Shown here: one piece after another, positions 45,299 to 55,770 of the stretch
How the letters are laid out: each line of letters starts with the position of its first letter
How positions within the stretch are numbered: position 1 is the stretch's first letter
DNA from: Rudaea sp.
GTDB taxonomy: Bacteria > Pseudomonadota > Gammaproteobacteria > Xanthomonadales > Rhodanobacteraceae
Reading direction: 5' to 3'
Assembly (NCBI GenBank): GCA_031291055.1
Contig: JARLJU010000333.1
Span: forward strand, 1 to 64,000
DNA length: 64,000 bases
The notes under the pieces: generated by a model
What the model was told of the DNA's origin: nothing
What the model saw: only the letters and a program-made list of their open reading frames with translations
Database searches by the model: none
Program-made: the position numbers and the translations under genes

Positions 45299-46516
45299 TC
45301 ACTGTATCGAACTGGTGATATTCAGGATCGGCAGCAGGATCGCCATCATGATGACTGCGACCACGCCGGTCATCAGCACCGTCATCACCGGCACCAGTGC
45401 GGCAAGCAGGCGATCCACCGTGTTCTTGGCATCCACATCGAACGTGTCGGCCACTTTCAGCAACATGTCGTCGAGCGCGCCGGATTCCTCGCCGACACTG
45501 ACCATCTGCAAGGCAAGCTTCGGGAAGCGCTTGCTGTGCGAAAGCGCGAATGCGAGACCGCCGCCGGTCTTGACTTCTTCGGTCGCCTGTTCCACGGCCT
45601 CGGCCAACGCGGAATTGCCCAGTACGTTGCGGCCAATTCCCATTGCGGTCAATAAAGGAACGCCATTCTTGAGCAAAGTTCCCAGCGTGCGCGCCAGACG
45701 CGCTGTTTCCAGCTTGGATACGAGCGGGCCAACGATGCGCATCGTCAGCAGGCGCGCATCGAACGCCAGCCGCGTCGGCGGGTTCGCCAGTTGTCGTCGC
45801 ACCAGCACGATCAAGGCGAAGATGCCGGCGCCGATCAGCCACCACCAATCGCGCAAAGTCGTACCGATGAACAGCACGATCTTGGTGATCATCGGCAGCT
45901 CGACATTCATGTCCTTGAACATCGGCATGAACTGCGGCACGACGAACACGAGCAGCACGAACAGAGCCGCGAATACCATGACGACCAGGATCGCCGGATA
46001 GATCATCGCATTGATGACGCTCTCCCTCAGCGCCTTGGAGCGCTCAAGATAGTTGGCCAGGCGCGTGAGGGTGCCTTCGAGCGAGCCACCGATTTCGCCG
46101 GCGCGCACCATGTTGACGTACAGCTTGGAAAACACGCCGGGCTCGGCTTCCAGGCCGTCGGACAACGGCGCGCCGCCGCGCACGTGATCGCGGATGCGCT
46201 CGATGATGCGACGCGCCTTCTCACTTTCCGGCAGTTCGAGCAGGATCTGCAGCGCACGATCCAGCGGCTGTCCTGCGCCAAGCAAGGTTGCCAGCTGCTG
46301 GGTGAATTGCAGCACCTGCGTCGCATTCATCGCGGTGCGCTTGAACAGGCCGCCGAACGCGCTGCTGCCGCCGCCAGCGCTGGACTCATGCACGTCGAGC
46401 GCGATATTGCCGGCATCCTGCAATCTGGCAATCACCTCGTCGTTGGAGGCGACGTCCATCTCGCCTTCGAGGATTTCTCCGGCAGAGGTGACTGCTTTGT
46501 AGCGGTATAGAGCCAT
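45299..46516 (-). CDS. gspF: Type II secretion inner-membrane platform protein GspF
   Basis: 405 residues with two homologous GspF domains (about 70-195 and 275-395), each with the MVRAGEIGGSLEGTLTRLANYLE or MVSVGEESGALDDMLLKVADTFD signature, and three membrane helices. It begins MALYRYKAVTSAGEILEGEMD, as expected. It links the ATPase GspE to pseudopilin assembly. Confidence 0.96.
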   Translation of the reverse strand: MALYRYKAVTSAGEILEGEMDVASNDEVIARLQDAGNIALDVHESSAGGGSSAFGGLFKRTAMNATQVLQFTQQLATLLGAGQPLDRALQILLELPESEKARRIIERIRDHVRGGAPLSDGLEAEPGVFSKLYVNMVRAGEIGGSLEGTLTRLANYLERSKALRESVINAMIYPAILVVMVFAALFVLLVFVVPQFMPMFKDMNVELPMITKIVLFIGTTLRDWWWLIGAGIFALIVLVRRQLANPPTRLAFDARLLTMRIVGPLVSKLETARLARTLGTLLKNGVPLLTAMGIGRNVLGNSALAEAVEQATEEVKTGGGLAFALSHSKRFPKLALQMVSVGEESGALDDMLLKVADTFDVDAKNTVDRLLAALVPVMTVLMTGVVAVIMMAILLPILNITSSIQ

Positions 46517-46606
46517 GAACGACGGTTACCGGTTGCTGGTTATCTGTTGCCAGTTGCCGCCCTGACTGTCTGTCGACAACCGGGGCCCGACAACCAGCGA
46601 CAATCT
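46517..46606. repeat. Degenerate GTTGCC/GACAAC-type repeated words between gspE and gspF
   Basis: The 90-base gap consists almost wholly of related short words (GTTACCGGTTGCTGGTTATC, GTTGCCAGTTGCC, CGACAACCGGGGCCCGACAACC). The same vocabulary fills the ribD-nrdR gap. No promoter or terminator was obvious here. Confidence 0.6.
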
Positions 46607-48343
46607 TCAGGATTCCTGCGTCACGCGCAGTACTTCTTCGATCGTGGTGGTGCCACCCAATGCCTTCACCAGACCATCCTCGTACATGGTGCGCATGCCT
46701 TCGCTGCGCGCCTGTTCCTCGATCTTGCCCATGTCGCCATGCTGCATGACCAGGCGCCGGATCGGATCGCTCATCACCAGGAATTCCATGATCGTGGTGC
46801 GGCCGTGATAGCCGGTCGCAGTGAGCGCCGACGGCATGGGTTTATACAATTCCACTTTTCCTTCCGGCTGGAAACGGCGCAGGCCGAATTCCTGGATCAC
46901 TTCGGGCATCGCCTCGTAACGCTGCGCGTGTTCGGCATCCAGGCGCCGCACCAGGCGCTGGGCGAGAATGCCGTTAACGGTGGACGTCAGCAGGTAATCC
47001 TCCACGCCCATGTCGAGCATGCGCGTGATGCCGCCGGCGGCGTTGTTCGTGTGCAGGGTGGACAACACCAGATGCCCGGTCAGCGCCGACTGGATCGCGA
47101 TCTTCGCGGTTTCCAGATCGCGCATTTCGCCGATCATGATGATGTCCGGATCCTGACGCACTATCGAGCGCAAGGCGTGCGAGAAGTCCAGCCCGATCTG
47201 CGGCTTGGCCTGGATCTGGTTGATGCCTTCGATCTGGTATTCGACCGGGTCCTCGACCGTGATGATCTTCACGTCCGGCGTATTGAGTTTCGACAGCGCG
47301 GTGTACAGCGTAGTGGTCTTGCCCGAACCGGTCGGGCCGGTGACCAGCAGGATGCCATGCGGCAGCTCCAGCACCTTGGTGAACTGGGGCAGGAACTCGT
47401 CGGTGAAACCGAGCTTGTGGAAATCGAACACGACCGATTCGCGATCCAGAATACGCATGACCACCGATTCGCCGAAGCTGGTCGGCACGGTGGATACGCG
47501 CAAGTCCAGTTCCTTGCCCTGCACGCGCAACGGAATGCGGCCGTCCTGCGGCAGGCGACGTTCGGCAATGTTGAGCTTGGCCATGATCTTCACGCGCGAA
47601 ATGACCGCGGCGGTCGATGCGGCCGGTGGCGATTCGGCTTCAAGCAACACGCCATCGATGCGGTAGCGCACCTTGAGGCGACTTTCAAACGGTTCGATAT
47701 GAATATCCGAGGCGCGCTGCTCGACCGCACGCTGGATGACCAGATTGACCAGGCGGATGACCGGCGCTTCCGAGGCCAGATCGCGCAGATGCTCAATGTC
47801 GTCTTCGCTGCGCGCGTTTTCATCAGTCAGGTTCTCGACGATCGCACCCATCGCCGAACGACCGGAACCGTAATAGCGTTCGATCAGATCGTCGATCTCG
47901 GAGCGGAACCCAACCTTCACCTCGACCGATTTTCCCAGCGCCAGCTCGACCGCCTGCAGCGGATAGCGGTCGGCTGGATCGGCCACCAGCAGACTCACGC
48001 TATTGTCGCTCTCGCCGATCGGCACGACGTGGTACTGCTTGAGAAAGCGCACCGACATCTGCACATTCGGCGGCGGCGACTCCGGGCAGTCCTTCGCACT
48101 GAGCAGCGGCAGGCCGAGCACTTCGGACAAGGCATCGGCCATTTCACGCTCGGACACCAGGCCCAGTCGCGTGAGCAGGGGTACCAGATTGCCCTCGCTG
48201 CTGCTTTCCTCGTGCAGGCGACGCGCCCGCACCAGGTCGGCTTCCTTCAGGCGCCCGCGCGCGACCAGATAGTCGCAGATGCGATCGTCCAGCGATTCGT
48301 CTCCGGGACGCTCAGAATCTGACAATGGTTCGACCGCAGACAT
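46607..48343 (-). CDS. gspE: Type II secretion ATPase GspE
   Basis: 578 residues from the ATG at 48343 (a GTG codon precedes it). N-terminal MshEN-like domains (about 20-160), then Walker A GPTGSGKTTTLYT, Asp box, Walker B MIGEMRDLETAKIAIQ and His box STLHTNNAAGGITRMLD. The tetracysteine zinc motif between Walker B and the C-terminus that many GspE proteins have is replaced here by LDAEHAQRYEAMPEVIQEFG without cysteines, as in XpsE. It drives pseudopilus assembly and is first in the operon. Confidence 0.95.
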   Translation of the reverse strand: MSAVEPLSDSERPGDESLDDRICDYLVARGRLKEADLVRARRLHEESSSEGNLVPLLTRLGLVSEREMADALSEVLGLPLLSAKDCPESPPPNVQMSVRFLKQYHVVPIGESDNSVSLLVADPADRYPLQAVELALGKSVEVKVGFRSEIDDLIERYYGSGRSAMGAIVENLTDENARSEDDIEHLRDLASEAPVIRLVNLVIQRAVEQRASDIHIEPFESRLKVRYRIDGVLLEAESPPAASTAAVISRVKIMAKLNIAERRLPQDGRIPLRVQGKELDLRVSTVPTSFGESVVMRILDRESVVFDFHKLGFTDEFLPQFTKVLELPHGILLVTGPTGSGKTTTLYTALSKLNTPDVKIITVEDPVEYQIEGINQIQAKPQIGLDFSHALRSIVRQDPDIIMIGEMRDLETAKIAIQSALTGHLVLSTLHTNNAAGGITRMLDMGVEDYLLTSTVNGILAQRLVRRLDAEHAQRYEAMPEVIQEFGLRRFQPEGKVELYKPMPSALTATGYHGRTTIMEFLVMSDPIRRLVMQHGDMGKIEEQARSEGMRTMYEDGLVKALGGTTTIEEVLRVTQES

Positions 48344-48346
48344 CAC

Positions 48347-49036
48347 TCAATTACCCCCAGGACCTTGTGTTTCGACCCCGGCGACCTGTACAGGTTCCCT
48401 GCACGACGGACGGGTCAGCATTTCGATGAAGGGCCGGTTGCCCACGATCCACAGCGCCGCCGGCACCAGCGCCGGCAAGATCAGATAGCCGAACTGATAG
48501 CAAAGAGCAATCAATTCGAGCGGCAGTCCAGCGCGCTGCACGGCCTCCGCACCCGCCGGTCCGGCATCCATGCCAAGGCTCTTCAGGCTTTCCGCGATCA
48601 CGCCAAACGCCTGCGCCAGCCAGATCAACACGATGCCGACGGCCAGTTGCGTGGCGCGCTGCCGCCGGGTCAGCGGGGTGGCCAGCACCAGACCGGCAAA
48701 AAGGGGCAGTGAATAGCCATAGACCATCGGGTTGACCACGGGCTCGAGAAATCCGAACCGCGGCGCCTCGCCCGCAGGCGCGGCGTTCACCAGCACGCCG
48801 CTCGACAACTGCATGAGATACCCCGCGTGCGCGAGCACGTGACCCTGGGCATCGAGCAGATCGGCACCCTGGCTGACGGCGGTGAACAGACTCGGCCACG
48901 CTTTCACCAGGACCAGCCGCGCAATCTCGATCACTGGCCACACCAGCGGAGCGGCAAACCAGAACCACAGAAAAAACGCGAGCGGCAGCCACAGCAGCGC
49001 ACCCAGCATGAAATGCTTCAGTGGCGACAACGTCAC
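48347..49036 (-). CDS. Inner-membrane protein, resembling exosortase H-associated membrane proteins
   Basis: 229 residues from the GTG at 49036, two bases after the purL stop. Hydrophobic segments are FMLGALLWLPLAFFLWFW, VWPVIEIARLVLV, YGYSLPLFAGLVLA, LAVGIVLIWLAQAFGV and YLILPALVPAALWIV, about five or six helices. The opening LLWLPLAFFLWFWFAAPLVWPV reminds me of small membrane proteins annotated with exosortase H, but no exosortase or PEP/IPTL-CTERM substrate is seen in the window, so the identification is tentative. It lies between purL and gspE on the same strand. Confidence 0.5.
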   Translation of the reverse strand: MTLSPLKHFMLGALLWLPLAFFLWFWFAAPLVWPVIEIARLVLVKAWPSLFTAVSQGADLLDAQGHVLAHAGYLMQLSSGVLVNAAPAGEAPRFGFLEPVVNPMVYGYSLPLFAGLVLATPLTRRQRATQLAVGIVLIWLAQAFGVIAESLKSLGMDAGPAGAEAVQRAGLPLELIALCYQFGYLILPALVPAALWIVGNRPFIEMLTRPSCREPVQVAGVETQGPGGN

Positions 49037-49037
49037 C

Positions 49038-52000
49038 TCAGGAAACCCACGCACGCGCATTGCGGAACATGCGCATCCACGGCGAATCCTCGCGCCATTC
49101 GCGTGGCGCCCACGACATTTGCGCGCTGCGGAACACACGTTCGGGATGCGGCATGAACACGGTCACGCGGCCGTCGGCAGCGGTGACGCCGGTCAGGCCT
49201 TTCGGCGAGCCGTTGGGGTTGAGCGGGAAACTCTCGGTCGCGCGCCCTGAATTGTCGACGAAGCGCAGACAGGGCACGGCCCGCTTCGCATCGCCGGGCT
49301 TGGCGAACACCGCACGGCCCTCGCCATGCGCCACCACGATGGGAATGCGCGAACCGGCCATTCCCTTGAAGAAAATCGACGGCGATTCCAGCACCTCGAC
49401 CGTGACCAGACGCGCCTCGTACTGTTCGCAGGTATTGCGTTCGAAGCTGGGCCAGTGATCGGCGCCGGGGATGATGTCGCGCAGCGTTGCCATCATCTGG
49501 CAGCCATTGCATGCACCGATCGCGAACTTTGTGGAATTTGCAAAAAATGCGGCAAACTGGTCGCGCAACTGCGGATTGAACAGGATCGACGTCGCCCAAC
49601 CGCGACCGGCACCGAGCACATCGCCATAGGAAAATCCGCCACAGGCAGCAAACCCGTTGAATTCATCCAGGCGATGGCGGCCACTCTGCAGATCCGTCAT
49701 GTGCACGTCGTAGGCATCGAAACCTGCGCGTGTGAACGCAGCGGCCATTTCGATCTGGCCATTGACGCCCTGGTCGCGCAACACCGCCACCCTGGGCCGC
49801 GCACCCGTGGAGATATACGGAGCAGCGACATCCTCGGCCGGATCAAAGGTCAGCTTCGGCGTGATTCCAGGGTCATCATCCTCGCAACGCCAGGCGTATT
49901 CGGCCTGCGCACTGTCCGGGTTGTCGCGGCGTTCCTGCATGGCGTAGCTGGTTTCCGACCACGCGGCCATGAGATCGCGCCACGGCCAGCGCGCGATCGC
50001 CTCGCCGCCCAGCCAGAGCTTGACGCGCTTGCGCGAACGCGGATGACCCACGCAATGCGCAATGCCAGCCAGTCCATGCTCGACCAGCAGCCGGGTGAAG
50101 TCGTCGCGCTGGCTGGCGCGAATCTGCACGACGGCGCCGAGTTCTTCGGCGAACAGCGCCGACAGCGTGTTCTCGGCCCACCCGGAAAGTTCCAGATCCA
50201 GACCGCAGCGCGCGGCAAATGCCATTTCAATCAGCGCCACGATCGCGCCGCCATCCGCGCGGTCGTGGTAGGCCAGCAGCAGACCGTGCGCATTCGCCGC
50301 CTGGATCGCGGCGAAGAACCGCTTGAGCAGGTCGGCGTCATCCAGGTCGGCCGGCAGGCCGCCGGCGCGATTGTATACTTGTGCCAGGGCCGAGCCGCCG
50401 AGACGGTTCTTGCCGGCCCCCAGATCGAGCAGCCACAGCTCGGTCTTGCCGGCATCGAGCTTGAGTTGCGGGGTCAGCGCCCGGCGCACGTCGGCAACGC
50501 CCGCGAACGCCGAAACGATCAGCGACACCGGCGCAACCGTGCGGTGTTCACGGCCATCCTGCTGCCAGACCGTCTGCATCGACAGCGAATCCTTGCCGAC
50601 CGGAATGGAAATATCCAATTGTGGACAAAGCTGCATACCGACGGCCTGCACCGCGTCGAACAGCGCCGCATCCTCGCCCGGATGTCCGACCGCAGCCATC
50701 CAGTTGGCCGACAGCTTGATCTGGCGCAGCGTCGCAACCGGCGCCGCGGCCAGATTGGTGATCGCCTCGCCCACCGCCATGCGCGCCGACGCCGGTGCCG
50801 ACAGCAGTGCGATCGGCGTGCGCTCGCCCATCGCCATCGCTTCGCCGGCGTAGCCGTCGAAATCCAGGAGGGTCACGGCACAATCGGCCACCGGCACCTG
50901 CCATGGCCCTACCATCGGGTCGCGCGCGCACAGACCGCCGACGCTGCGATCGCCGATCGTGACGAGGAAGGATTTGCTGCCCACTGCCGGCAGACGCAGC
51001 ACGCGATGGATCGCTGCCTCGAGCACGATGCCGTCCAGATCGGGAATGATGTCCAGACGCTGCGGCTTGCGCGCCGTGTCGCGATGCATCTTCGGCGCCT
51101 TGCCGAAGAGGACGTCCATCGGCAGGTCGATGGGCTTGAGGGTCGCGGGCTGCGGGCCGAGACCGGCAGCGGAATCGTCGAGGATCAGGCGACGTTCGGC
51201 GGTGACCTCGCCGACGACGGAGTATGGACAGCGTTCGCGCCGGCAGATCGCATCGAACGCGGCCACGTCATCGGGGCGCAAGCCGAGCACGTAACGCTCC
51301 TGCGCTTCGTTGCACCAGATCTGCATCGGCGACAGTTGCGGATCGTCGGAAGGAATCTTGCGCAGGTCAAGCCTGCCGCCGACGCCGGAGTCATTGAGGA
51401 TTTCCGGAATTGCATTGGACAGGCCACCGGCGCCGACATCGTGAATGCTGACGATGGGATTGGCCGTACCCTGGGCCCAGCACTTGTCGATCACTTCCTG
51501 GCAGCGCCGTTCCATCTCGGCGTTGTCGCGCTGTACCGAGGCGAAATCCAGTTCGGCGCTGCTGGCGCCGCCCGCCAGCGACGAAGCCGCACCGCCGCCG
51601 AGGCCGATCAGCATCGCCGGACCACCGAGCACGACGATCGCATCGCCCGCGCGCAATGTGTTTTTTTCCACGTGTTCACTGCGCAGGTTGGCCAGGCCTC
51701 CGGCGATCATGATCGGCTTGTCGTAGCCGCGCCGCAGCGTGGCGTTGCCATCGGCCTCGAACGTGCGGAAGTAGCCGCCCAGGCATGGCCGCCCGAATTC
51801 GTTGTTGAACGCGGCCGCGCCGAGCGGGCCATCGCGCATGATCTCGAACGCGCTGGCCATGCGCGGTGGCAGCGGGCGGGGCTTTTCCCACGGCCGCGGC
51901 AGGTCGGGAATGCGCAGATACGATGTGCTGAAGCCGGTCAATCCGGCCTTGGGCTTGCCGCCGCGCCCCGTGGCGCCCTCGTCGCGGATTTCGCCGCCGG

Positions 52001-52919
52001 CGCCGGTGGCCGCACCCGGAAACGGTGCGATCGCGGTCGGGTGATTGTGCGTCTCGACCTTGATCGCAAACGGTGTGGGCTCTTCCACAATGCCGTATTT
52101 TCCATTTTGTACATTGGCGAAGAAACGGCGGCCGACAGCGCCTTCGATCACAGCGGCATTGTCCGAATAGGCCGACAGCGTGAACTGCGGAGACCGGGCA
52201 TGCGTGTTCTTGATCATCGCGAACAGCGACTTGTCCTGTGCCTGGCCGTCGATCGTCCAGCTCGCGTTGAACACCTTGTGGCGGCAGTGCTCTGAATTGG
52301 CCTGCGCGAACATCATCAGCTCCGCATCGGTCGGGTCGCGACCCAGCTCGCGGTAGCGCGTCGCCAGATAATCGATCTCGTCCGCCGCCAGCGCCAGGCC
52401 CAGACGCTGATTGGCCGCGTCCAGTGCCGCCGGCGCATCGTCGCCGAGCGCGATGCGTTGCAATGGCGCCGGTTCGCCGGCGCGGAACGGGGCGTCGGCC
52501 TGATCCAGCCGGGTCAGCACGGATTGCGTCATCGGATCGTGCACTGCGGTCACGAGCCGGTACCAGTCGTCGCTGTCAACGGCGGGTGGATTTTCAATCG
52601 TGCAGGCCAGCGCGCGCTCGACGCGCCGCACCGGAAAATTGCAGCCGCGCAGGATGTCGGTGGCCTTCGATGACCACGGCGAGATCGTGCCCAGCCGCGG
52701 CGCCACCCACAGCGTTGCTGCCTTCGCTGCGCCCGTTCCGGCGCGCAGCACCAGGCCAAGACGCGCCGGATCGAGCGCCGCTTCATCATTCTGGGCCACG
52801 ACAAAGTACACGTGCCATGTCGCCAGCAGCCGGGACTGCGGCACAAGACGCTTCAATTCGCGGTTGAGCCGCTCCAGGCGAAATGGAGAAAGGGCCGGCA
52901 GCCCGTCGAGAAAGATCAT
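49038..52919 (-). CDS. purL: Phosphoribosylformylglycinamidine synthase
   Basis: 1293 residues, the large single-chain gammaproteobacterial form. The N-terminal PurS-like domain is followed by the linker, two AIRS-type synthetase halves ([30 protein letters not shown] in the first) and a C-terminal glutaminase: [19 protein letters not shown], the nucleophile region [12 protein letters not shown] and the HGEGRAVF His. It makes FGAM in purine synthesis using ATP and glutamine. It is transcribed away from the dsbC genes. Confidence 0.97.
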   Translation of the reverse strand: MIFLDGLPALSPFRLERLNRELKRLVPQSRLLATWHVYFVVAQNDEAALDPARLGLVLRAGTGAAKAATLWVAPRLGTISPWSSKATDILRGCNFPVRRVERALACTIENPPAVDSDDWYRLVTAVHDPMTQSVLTRLDQADAPFRAGEPAPLQRIALGDDAPAALDAANQRLGLALAADEIDYLATRYRELGRDPTDAELMMFAQANSEHCRHKVFNASWTIDGQAQDKSLFAMIKNTHARSPQFTLSAYSDNAAVIEGAVGRRFFANVQNGKYGIVEEPTPFAIKVETHNHPTAIAPFPGAATGAGGEIRDEGATGRGGKPKAGLTGFSTSYLRIPDLPRPWEKPRPLPPRMASAFEIMRDGPLGAAAFNNEFGRPCLGGYFRTFEADGNATLRRGYDKPIMIAGGLANLRSEHVEKNTLRAGDAIVVLGGPAMLIGLGGGAASSLAGGASSAELDFASVQRDNAEMERRCQEVIDKCWAQGTANPIVSIHDVGAGGLSNAIPEILNDSGVGGRLDLRKIPSDDPQLSPMQIWCNEAQERYVLGLRPDDVAAFDAICRRERCPYSVVGEVTAERRLILDDSAAGLGPQPATLKPIDLPMDVLFGKAPKMHRDTARKPQRLDIIPDLDGIVLEAAIHRVLRLPAVGSKSFLVTIGDRSVGGLCARDPMVGPWQVPVADCAVTLLDFDGYAGEAMAMGERTPIALLSAPASARMAVGEAITNLAAAPVATLRQIKLSANWMAAVGHPGEDAALFDAVQAVGMQLCPQLDISIPVGKDSLSMQTVWQQDGREHRTVAPVSLIVSAFAGVADVRRALTPQLKLDAGKTELWLLDLGAGKNRLGGSALAQVYNRAGGLPADLDDADLLKRFFAAIQAANAHGLLLAYHDRADGGAIVALIEMAFAARCGLDLELSGWAENTLSALFAEELGAVVQIRASQRDDFTRLLVEHGLAGIAHCVGHPRSRKRVKLWLGGEAIARWPWRDLMAAWSETSYAMQERRDNPDSAQAEYAWRCEDDDPGITPKLTFDPAEDVAAPYISTGARPRVAVLRDQGVNGQIEMAAAFTRAGFDAYDVHMTDLQSGRHRLDEFNGFAACGGFSYGDVLGAGRGWATSILFNPQLRDQFAAFFANSTKFAIGACNGCQMMATLRDIIPGADHWPSFERNTCEQYEARLVTVEVLESPSIFFKGMAGSRIPIVVAHGEGRAVFAKPGDAKRAVPCLRFVDNSGRATESFPLNPNGSPKGLTGVTAADGRVTVFMPHPERVFRSAQMSWAPREWREDSPWMRMFRNARAWVS

Positions 52920-52973
52920 GGCGAGCGCGGCAACGCGTTCGGAAGGAAGGCGTATTTTAACTTAAAGCGAATG

Positions 52974-52996
52974 GCCGGCGCGAACATGGCGCCGGC
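52974..52996 (-). terminator. Candidate hairpin between dsbC and purL
   Basis: Eight-base-pair stem GCCGGCGC / GCGCCGGC with a seven-base loop, 13 bases after the dsbC stop. On the minus strand it is followed by only a weak T-rich stretch (CTTTAAGTTAAAAT), so it may attenuate more than terminate. Confidence 0.35.
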
Positions 52997-53009
52997 ACGC
53001 GGGGATGCT

Positions 53010-53771
53010 CTAACGCGAGGCGACCGGTGCAGTAGCGGTTCCGGCGGCGGTGGAGATGCGGTCCAGCTCGGCTTCCAGCGCCGCCGGCGTGGTTGCCTTG
53101 GCCATGTCGACCTGGGTGCCATCTTCGGCGAGGACGGTGGGCGTGGCGTTGATGCCGATGGCCTGGGCCAGCGCCTTGGTCTCGGCGACAGGATTGTTGC
53201 TGCACGTGCCAGTACCGGGGTCGTGTCCGTTCATCGCCGCGGTGTAGGCCGCGTTGCGATCGGTCGCGCACCACACGGCGACCGCCTTCTTGTCCGCGCC
53301 GGGATGGATATCCAGCGGGAACAGCACGTAGTTCACCGCAATCCCCTGCTTGTTGAATTCGGCAATCTGCTTGTGGAACTGGCGGCAGTAGGGGCAGTCC
53401 ACGTCGGTGAATACCGTCACCGTGTGCTTGGGATGATCCGGCGCAAACACCAGCTTCTTTTCAGCGGGCAGTTTCTGCAAGGCTTGTTCGCGCATCGTCG
53501 CTACACGCGCCGCAGTCAGGTCCTTCTTCAGCGGTACATTGTATAAATTGCCCTGCAGCAGGTATTTGCCGTCTGCGCTGACATACACCACCTGGCCCGA
53601 AACCACGACTTCGTAGAATCCCGGCAAGTCGGATTTGACGACTTCGTCGATCTTGGTCATCGGCAGCAGCGAGCGCATCGCGTCGCGCACCGGCTTTTCC
53701 GCATTGTCGGCCGCGTGCGCAAGCGTGACGATGGCCATCAGGCCGATGGCGGCAAGGACTTTGTTAAACAT
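53010..53771 (-). CDS. dsbC: Thiol:disulfide interchange protein DsbC/DsbG family (copy 1)
   Basis: 253 residues with signal peptide (AIGLMAIVTLAHA). An N-terminal dimerisation domain (DLPGFYEVVVSGQVVYVSADGKYLLQGNLYN) precedes a thioredoxin fold with the active site DVDCPYCRQFHKQI (CPYC) and cis-proline loop INATPTVLAEDG. DsbC is the periplasmic disulfide isomerase. It stands directly downstream of a close paralogue with 61 bases between them. Confidence 0.93.
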   Translation of the reverse strand: MFNKVLAAIGLMAIVTLAHAADNAEKPVRDAMRSLLPMTKIDEVVKSDLPGFYEVVVSGQVVYVSADGKYLLQGNLYNVPLKKDLTAARVATMREQALQKLPAEKKLVFAPDHPKHTVTVFTDVDCPYCRQFHKQIAEFNKQGIAVNYVLFPLDIHPGADKKAVAVWCATDRNAAYTAAMNGHDPGTGTCSNNPVAETKALAQAIGINATPTVLAEDGTQVDMAKATTPAALEAELDRISTAAGTATAPVASR

Positions 53772-53832
53772 GGCTGTTCTCTCGGACGTTGGCGTCGGGT
53801 GTCGTGGTCAGACAGGCCACGACGGATAAGGT

Positions 53833-54573
53833 TCATTTTGCCATGGTCGCCTGCGGCGGCGGCGCGAGCGACTGCAGGCGCTGGGCCAGGTCCTGCGGTG
53901 AAACGTAGCCGCCGAGCTGGCTACCGTCGTCGGCAACTATCGCCGGCGTGCCGTTCAGGCCCATCGACAGGGCCACGCTGGTCAGTTCGCCGATCGGGTT
54001 GTCGCAGGTCTTGGGCGCCAGGGTCTGGCCATTCATCGCGGCGGTATAGGCGGAATTGCGGTCGGCCGAACACCACACCGTTTGCGCCTTCTTGTCGGCG
54101 CCGGGATGGATGGACAGCGGAAACAGCACGTAGTCGACCTCGATGCCCAGATGGTTGTATTCGGCGATCTGCTTGTGGAACTGGCGGCAGTAGGGGCAGT
54201 CCACGTCGGTGAACACGGTTACCTTGTATTTCGGATTCGGCGGCGCGAACACCAGGCGCTGGTTCTGCGCGATCCTCGCGATCCCCTGCTTGCGCAAGCC
54301 TGCCAGCGGCTCGTCGCTCATATCGCGATGGGCCTGGACGTCGTAGACCATGCCTTCGATCAGGTACTTGCCATCGGCACTGACATAGATCACGTGACCG
54401 TCGATGATCGCGGCGTAGTAGCCGGGCAGCGAGGATTCCAGGATCGACTCGATCTTCGCCTGTGGCGCCACCTTGTGCAGCGCGTCGGCGACGAGTTTGC
54501 GCGCATCGTCGGCAGCCTGTGCCGATACGCTGCCGACAAGCAGCACGCTGGCAAGAACAAGAAACCTGAACAT
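53833..54573 (-). CDS. Thiol:disulfide interchange protein DsbC/DsbG family (copy 2)
   Basis: 246 residues from the ATG at 54573 (GAGG seven bases upstream), signal peptide LVLASVLLVGSVSAQA. Same architecture as its neighbour: SLPGYYAAIIDGHVIYVSADGKYLIEG, active site DVDCPYCRQFHKQI and cis-Pro NGTPAIVADDG. The paralogues share long identical blocks around the active site and the VLFPL(D/S)IHPGADKKA segment but differ at both ends. Two adjacent isomerases may serve different substrates, such as the disulfide-rich secreted proteins encoded nearby. Confidence 0.9.
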   Translation of the reverse strand: MFRFLVLASVLLVGSVSAQAADDARKLVADALHKVAPQAKIESILESSLPGYYAAIIDGHVIYVSADGKYLIEGMVYDVQAHRDMSDEPLAGLRKQGIARIAQNQRLVFAPPNPKYKVTVFTDVDCPYCRQFHKQIAEYNHLGIEVDYVLFPLSIHPGADKKAQTVWCSADRNSAYTAAMNGQTLAPKTCDNPIGELTSVALSMGLNGTPAIVADDGSQLGGYVSPQDLAQRLQSLAPPPQATMAK

Positions 54574-54756
54574 CTTGAACCTCGGGAGGAAGAACGCGGC
54601 CGGAACGCCGCAATGCGCTGTGCTGGAGACCAGCGCGGGAGATGGAATATTGCAATTGTCGCATGTCGGCGGCACGGCCGAAACCCGCCGGTCATCGCAA
54701 TCGTGCCGGTTGGGCATCACAGGCGCGCCTGCACGCAGAGTTTTTTGCACGCGCCT

Positions 54757-55707
54757 TCACCCCCGCGGATGATGCTTCTCGTGCAGGCGCTTGAGGCCCT
54801 CGCGCGCAACCAGCGTATAGATCTGCGTCGTCGACAGCGAGCTGTGCCCGAGCAGCATCTGCAGCGCGCGCAGGTCCGCGCCGTGATTGAGCAGATGCGT
54901 GGCAAAGCAATGACGCAACACATGCGGCGAAATTCGCCTGGCATCGATGCCGGCAGTCAAGGCGTGGCGCTTGACCGTGATCCAGAACATCTGCCGCGAC
55001 ATCCCGGCGCGCCGGTTGGTGACGAAAACCGCATCGATCGAGCGCCCCTGCAACAGCGCCGGACGCGATTGCGCGTAGTAGCGCTCCAGCCAGTCCTGCG
55101 CCTCCTCGCCCAGCGGCACGAGGCGTTCCTTGCCACCCTTTCCGGTGACACGCAGCACGCCTTGGCGCAGGTTCACCTGCTCCGTACGCAAACCGATCAG
55201 TTCGCTGACCCGCAGTCCGGTCGCATAGATCAGCTCGAACATCGCCCGATCGCGCAAGCCCAGCGGCGTATCGGCGTCCGGTGCGCGGATCAGCGCCTCG
55301 ACCTGGGCTTCCGACAGCGCCTTCGGCAGCGGCCGCGGCAGTTTCGGCGCATCCAGCAGCAAGGTCGGATCTTCCGCAATCGCACCCTGACGCAGGCGCA
55401 AGCGATAAAAATGCCGCAAAGTGGACAACAGCCGCGCGTTCGATCGCGCGCTGTAGCCCTTGCCAGAAACGCCGCCGTGCGCCGATCGCCCGGCAAGATA
55501 GCGATGGAGCGCTTCGCGCGAACAGGTATCGAGGCTGCTGGCATGCGCGGCAAGCCAGCGCGACAGTCCTTCGAGGTCGCGCCGGTAGCTGGCCAGCGTG
55601 TTGTCGGCAAGGCCCTGCTCCGACCAGGCGCGCTCGAGAAAAGCATCGATCGCCGCGCGATCGGCGCTGCCTGTTGCGTTGATGGTCGCCTGGCTCATGT
55701 CATCCAT
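54757..55707 (-). CDS. xerD: Site-specific tyrosine recombinase XerD
   Basis: 316 residues. The N-terminal SAM-like domain (FLERAWSEQGLADNTLASYRRDLEGL) precedes a catalytic domain with the tyrosine-recombinase residues in order: Arg in ATGLRVSELIGL, Lys in TGKGGKERLVPLG, HxxR in ISPHVLRHCFATH, His in LGHSSLSTTQ and Tyr in IYTLV. With XerC it resolves chromosome dimers at dif. Located near dsbC, as in many gammaproteobacteria; the start at 55707 may be a few codons long. Confidence 0.93.
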   Translation of the reverse strand: MDDMSQATINATGSADRAAIDAFLERAWSEQGLADNTLASYRRDLEGLSRWLAAHASSLDTCSREALHRYLAGRSAHGGVSGKGYSARSNARLLSTLRHFYRLRLRQGAIAEDPTLLLDAPKLPRPLPKALSEAQVEALIRAPDADTPLGLRDRAMFELIYATGLRVSELIGLRTEQVNLRQGVLRVTGKGGKERLVPLGEEAQDWLERYYAQSRPALLQGRSIDAVFVTNRRAGMSRQMFWITVKRHALTAGIDARRISPHVLRHCFATHLLNHGADLRALQMLLGHSSLSTTQIYTLVAREGLKRLHEKHHPRG

Positions 55708-55770
55708 TTCGGACTTGCAAGCGCCAGCCTAAACCGCGAGGCTTGCGCCGTCACTTTCCATTCGAACGCG

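Noticed and set aside
49326-52295. A 989-codon open frame opposite purL, and similar long antisense frames opposite ettA, gspE, wzt-region and xerD-lptG genes
   Set aside because: High-GC codon bias leaves the antisense frame free of stops; the translations are low in hydrophobic structure and match no family, while the sense genes are complete.
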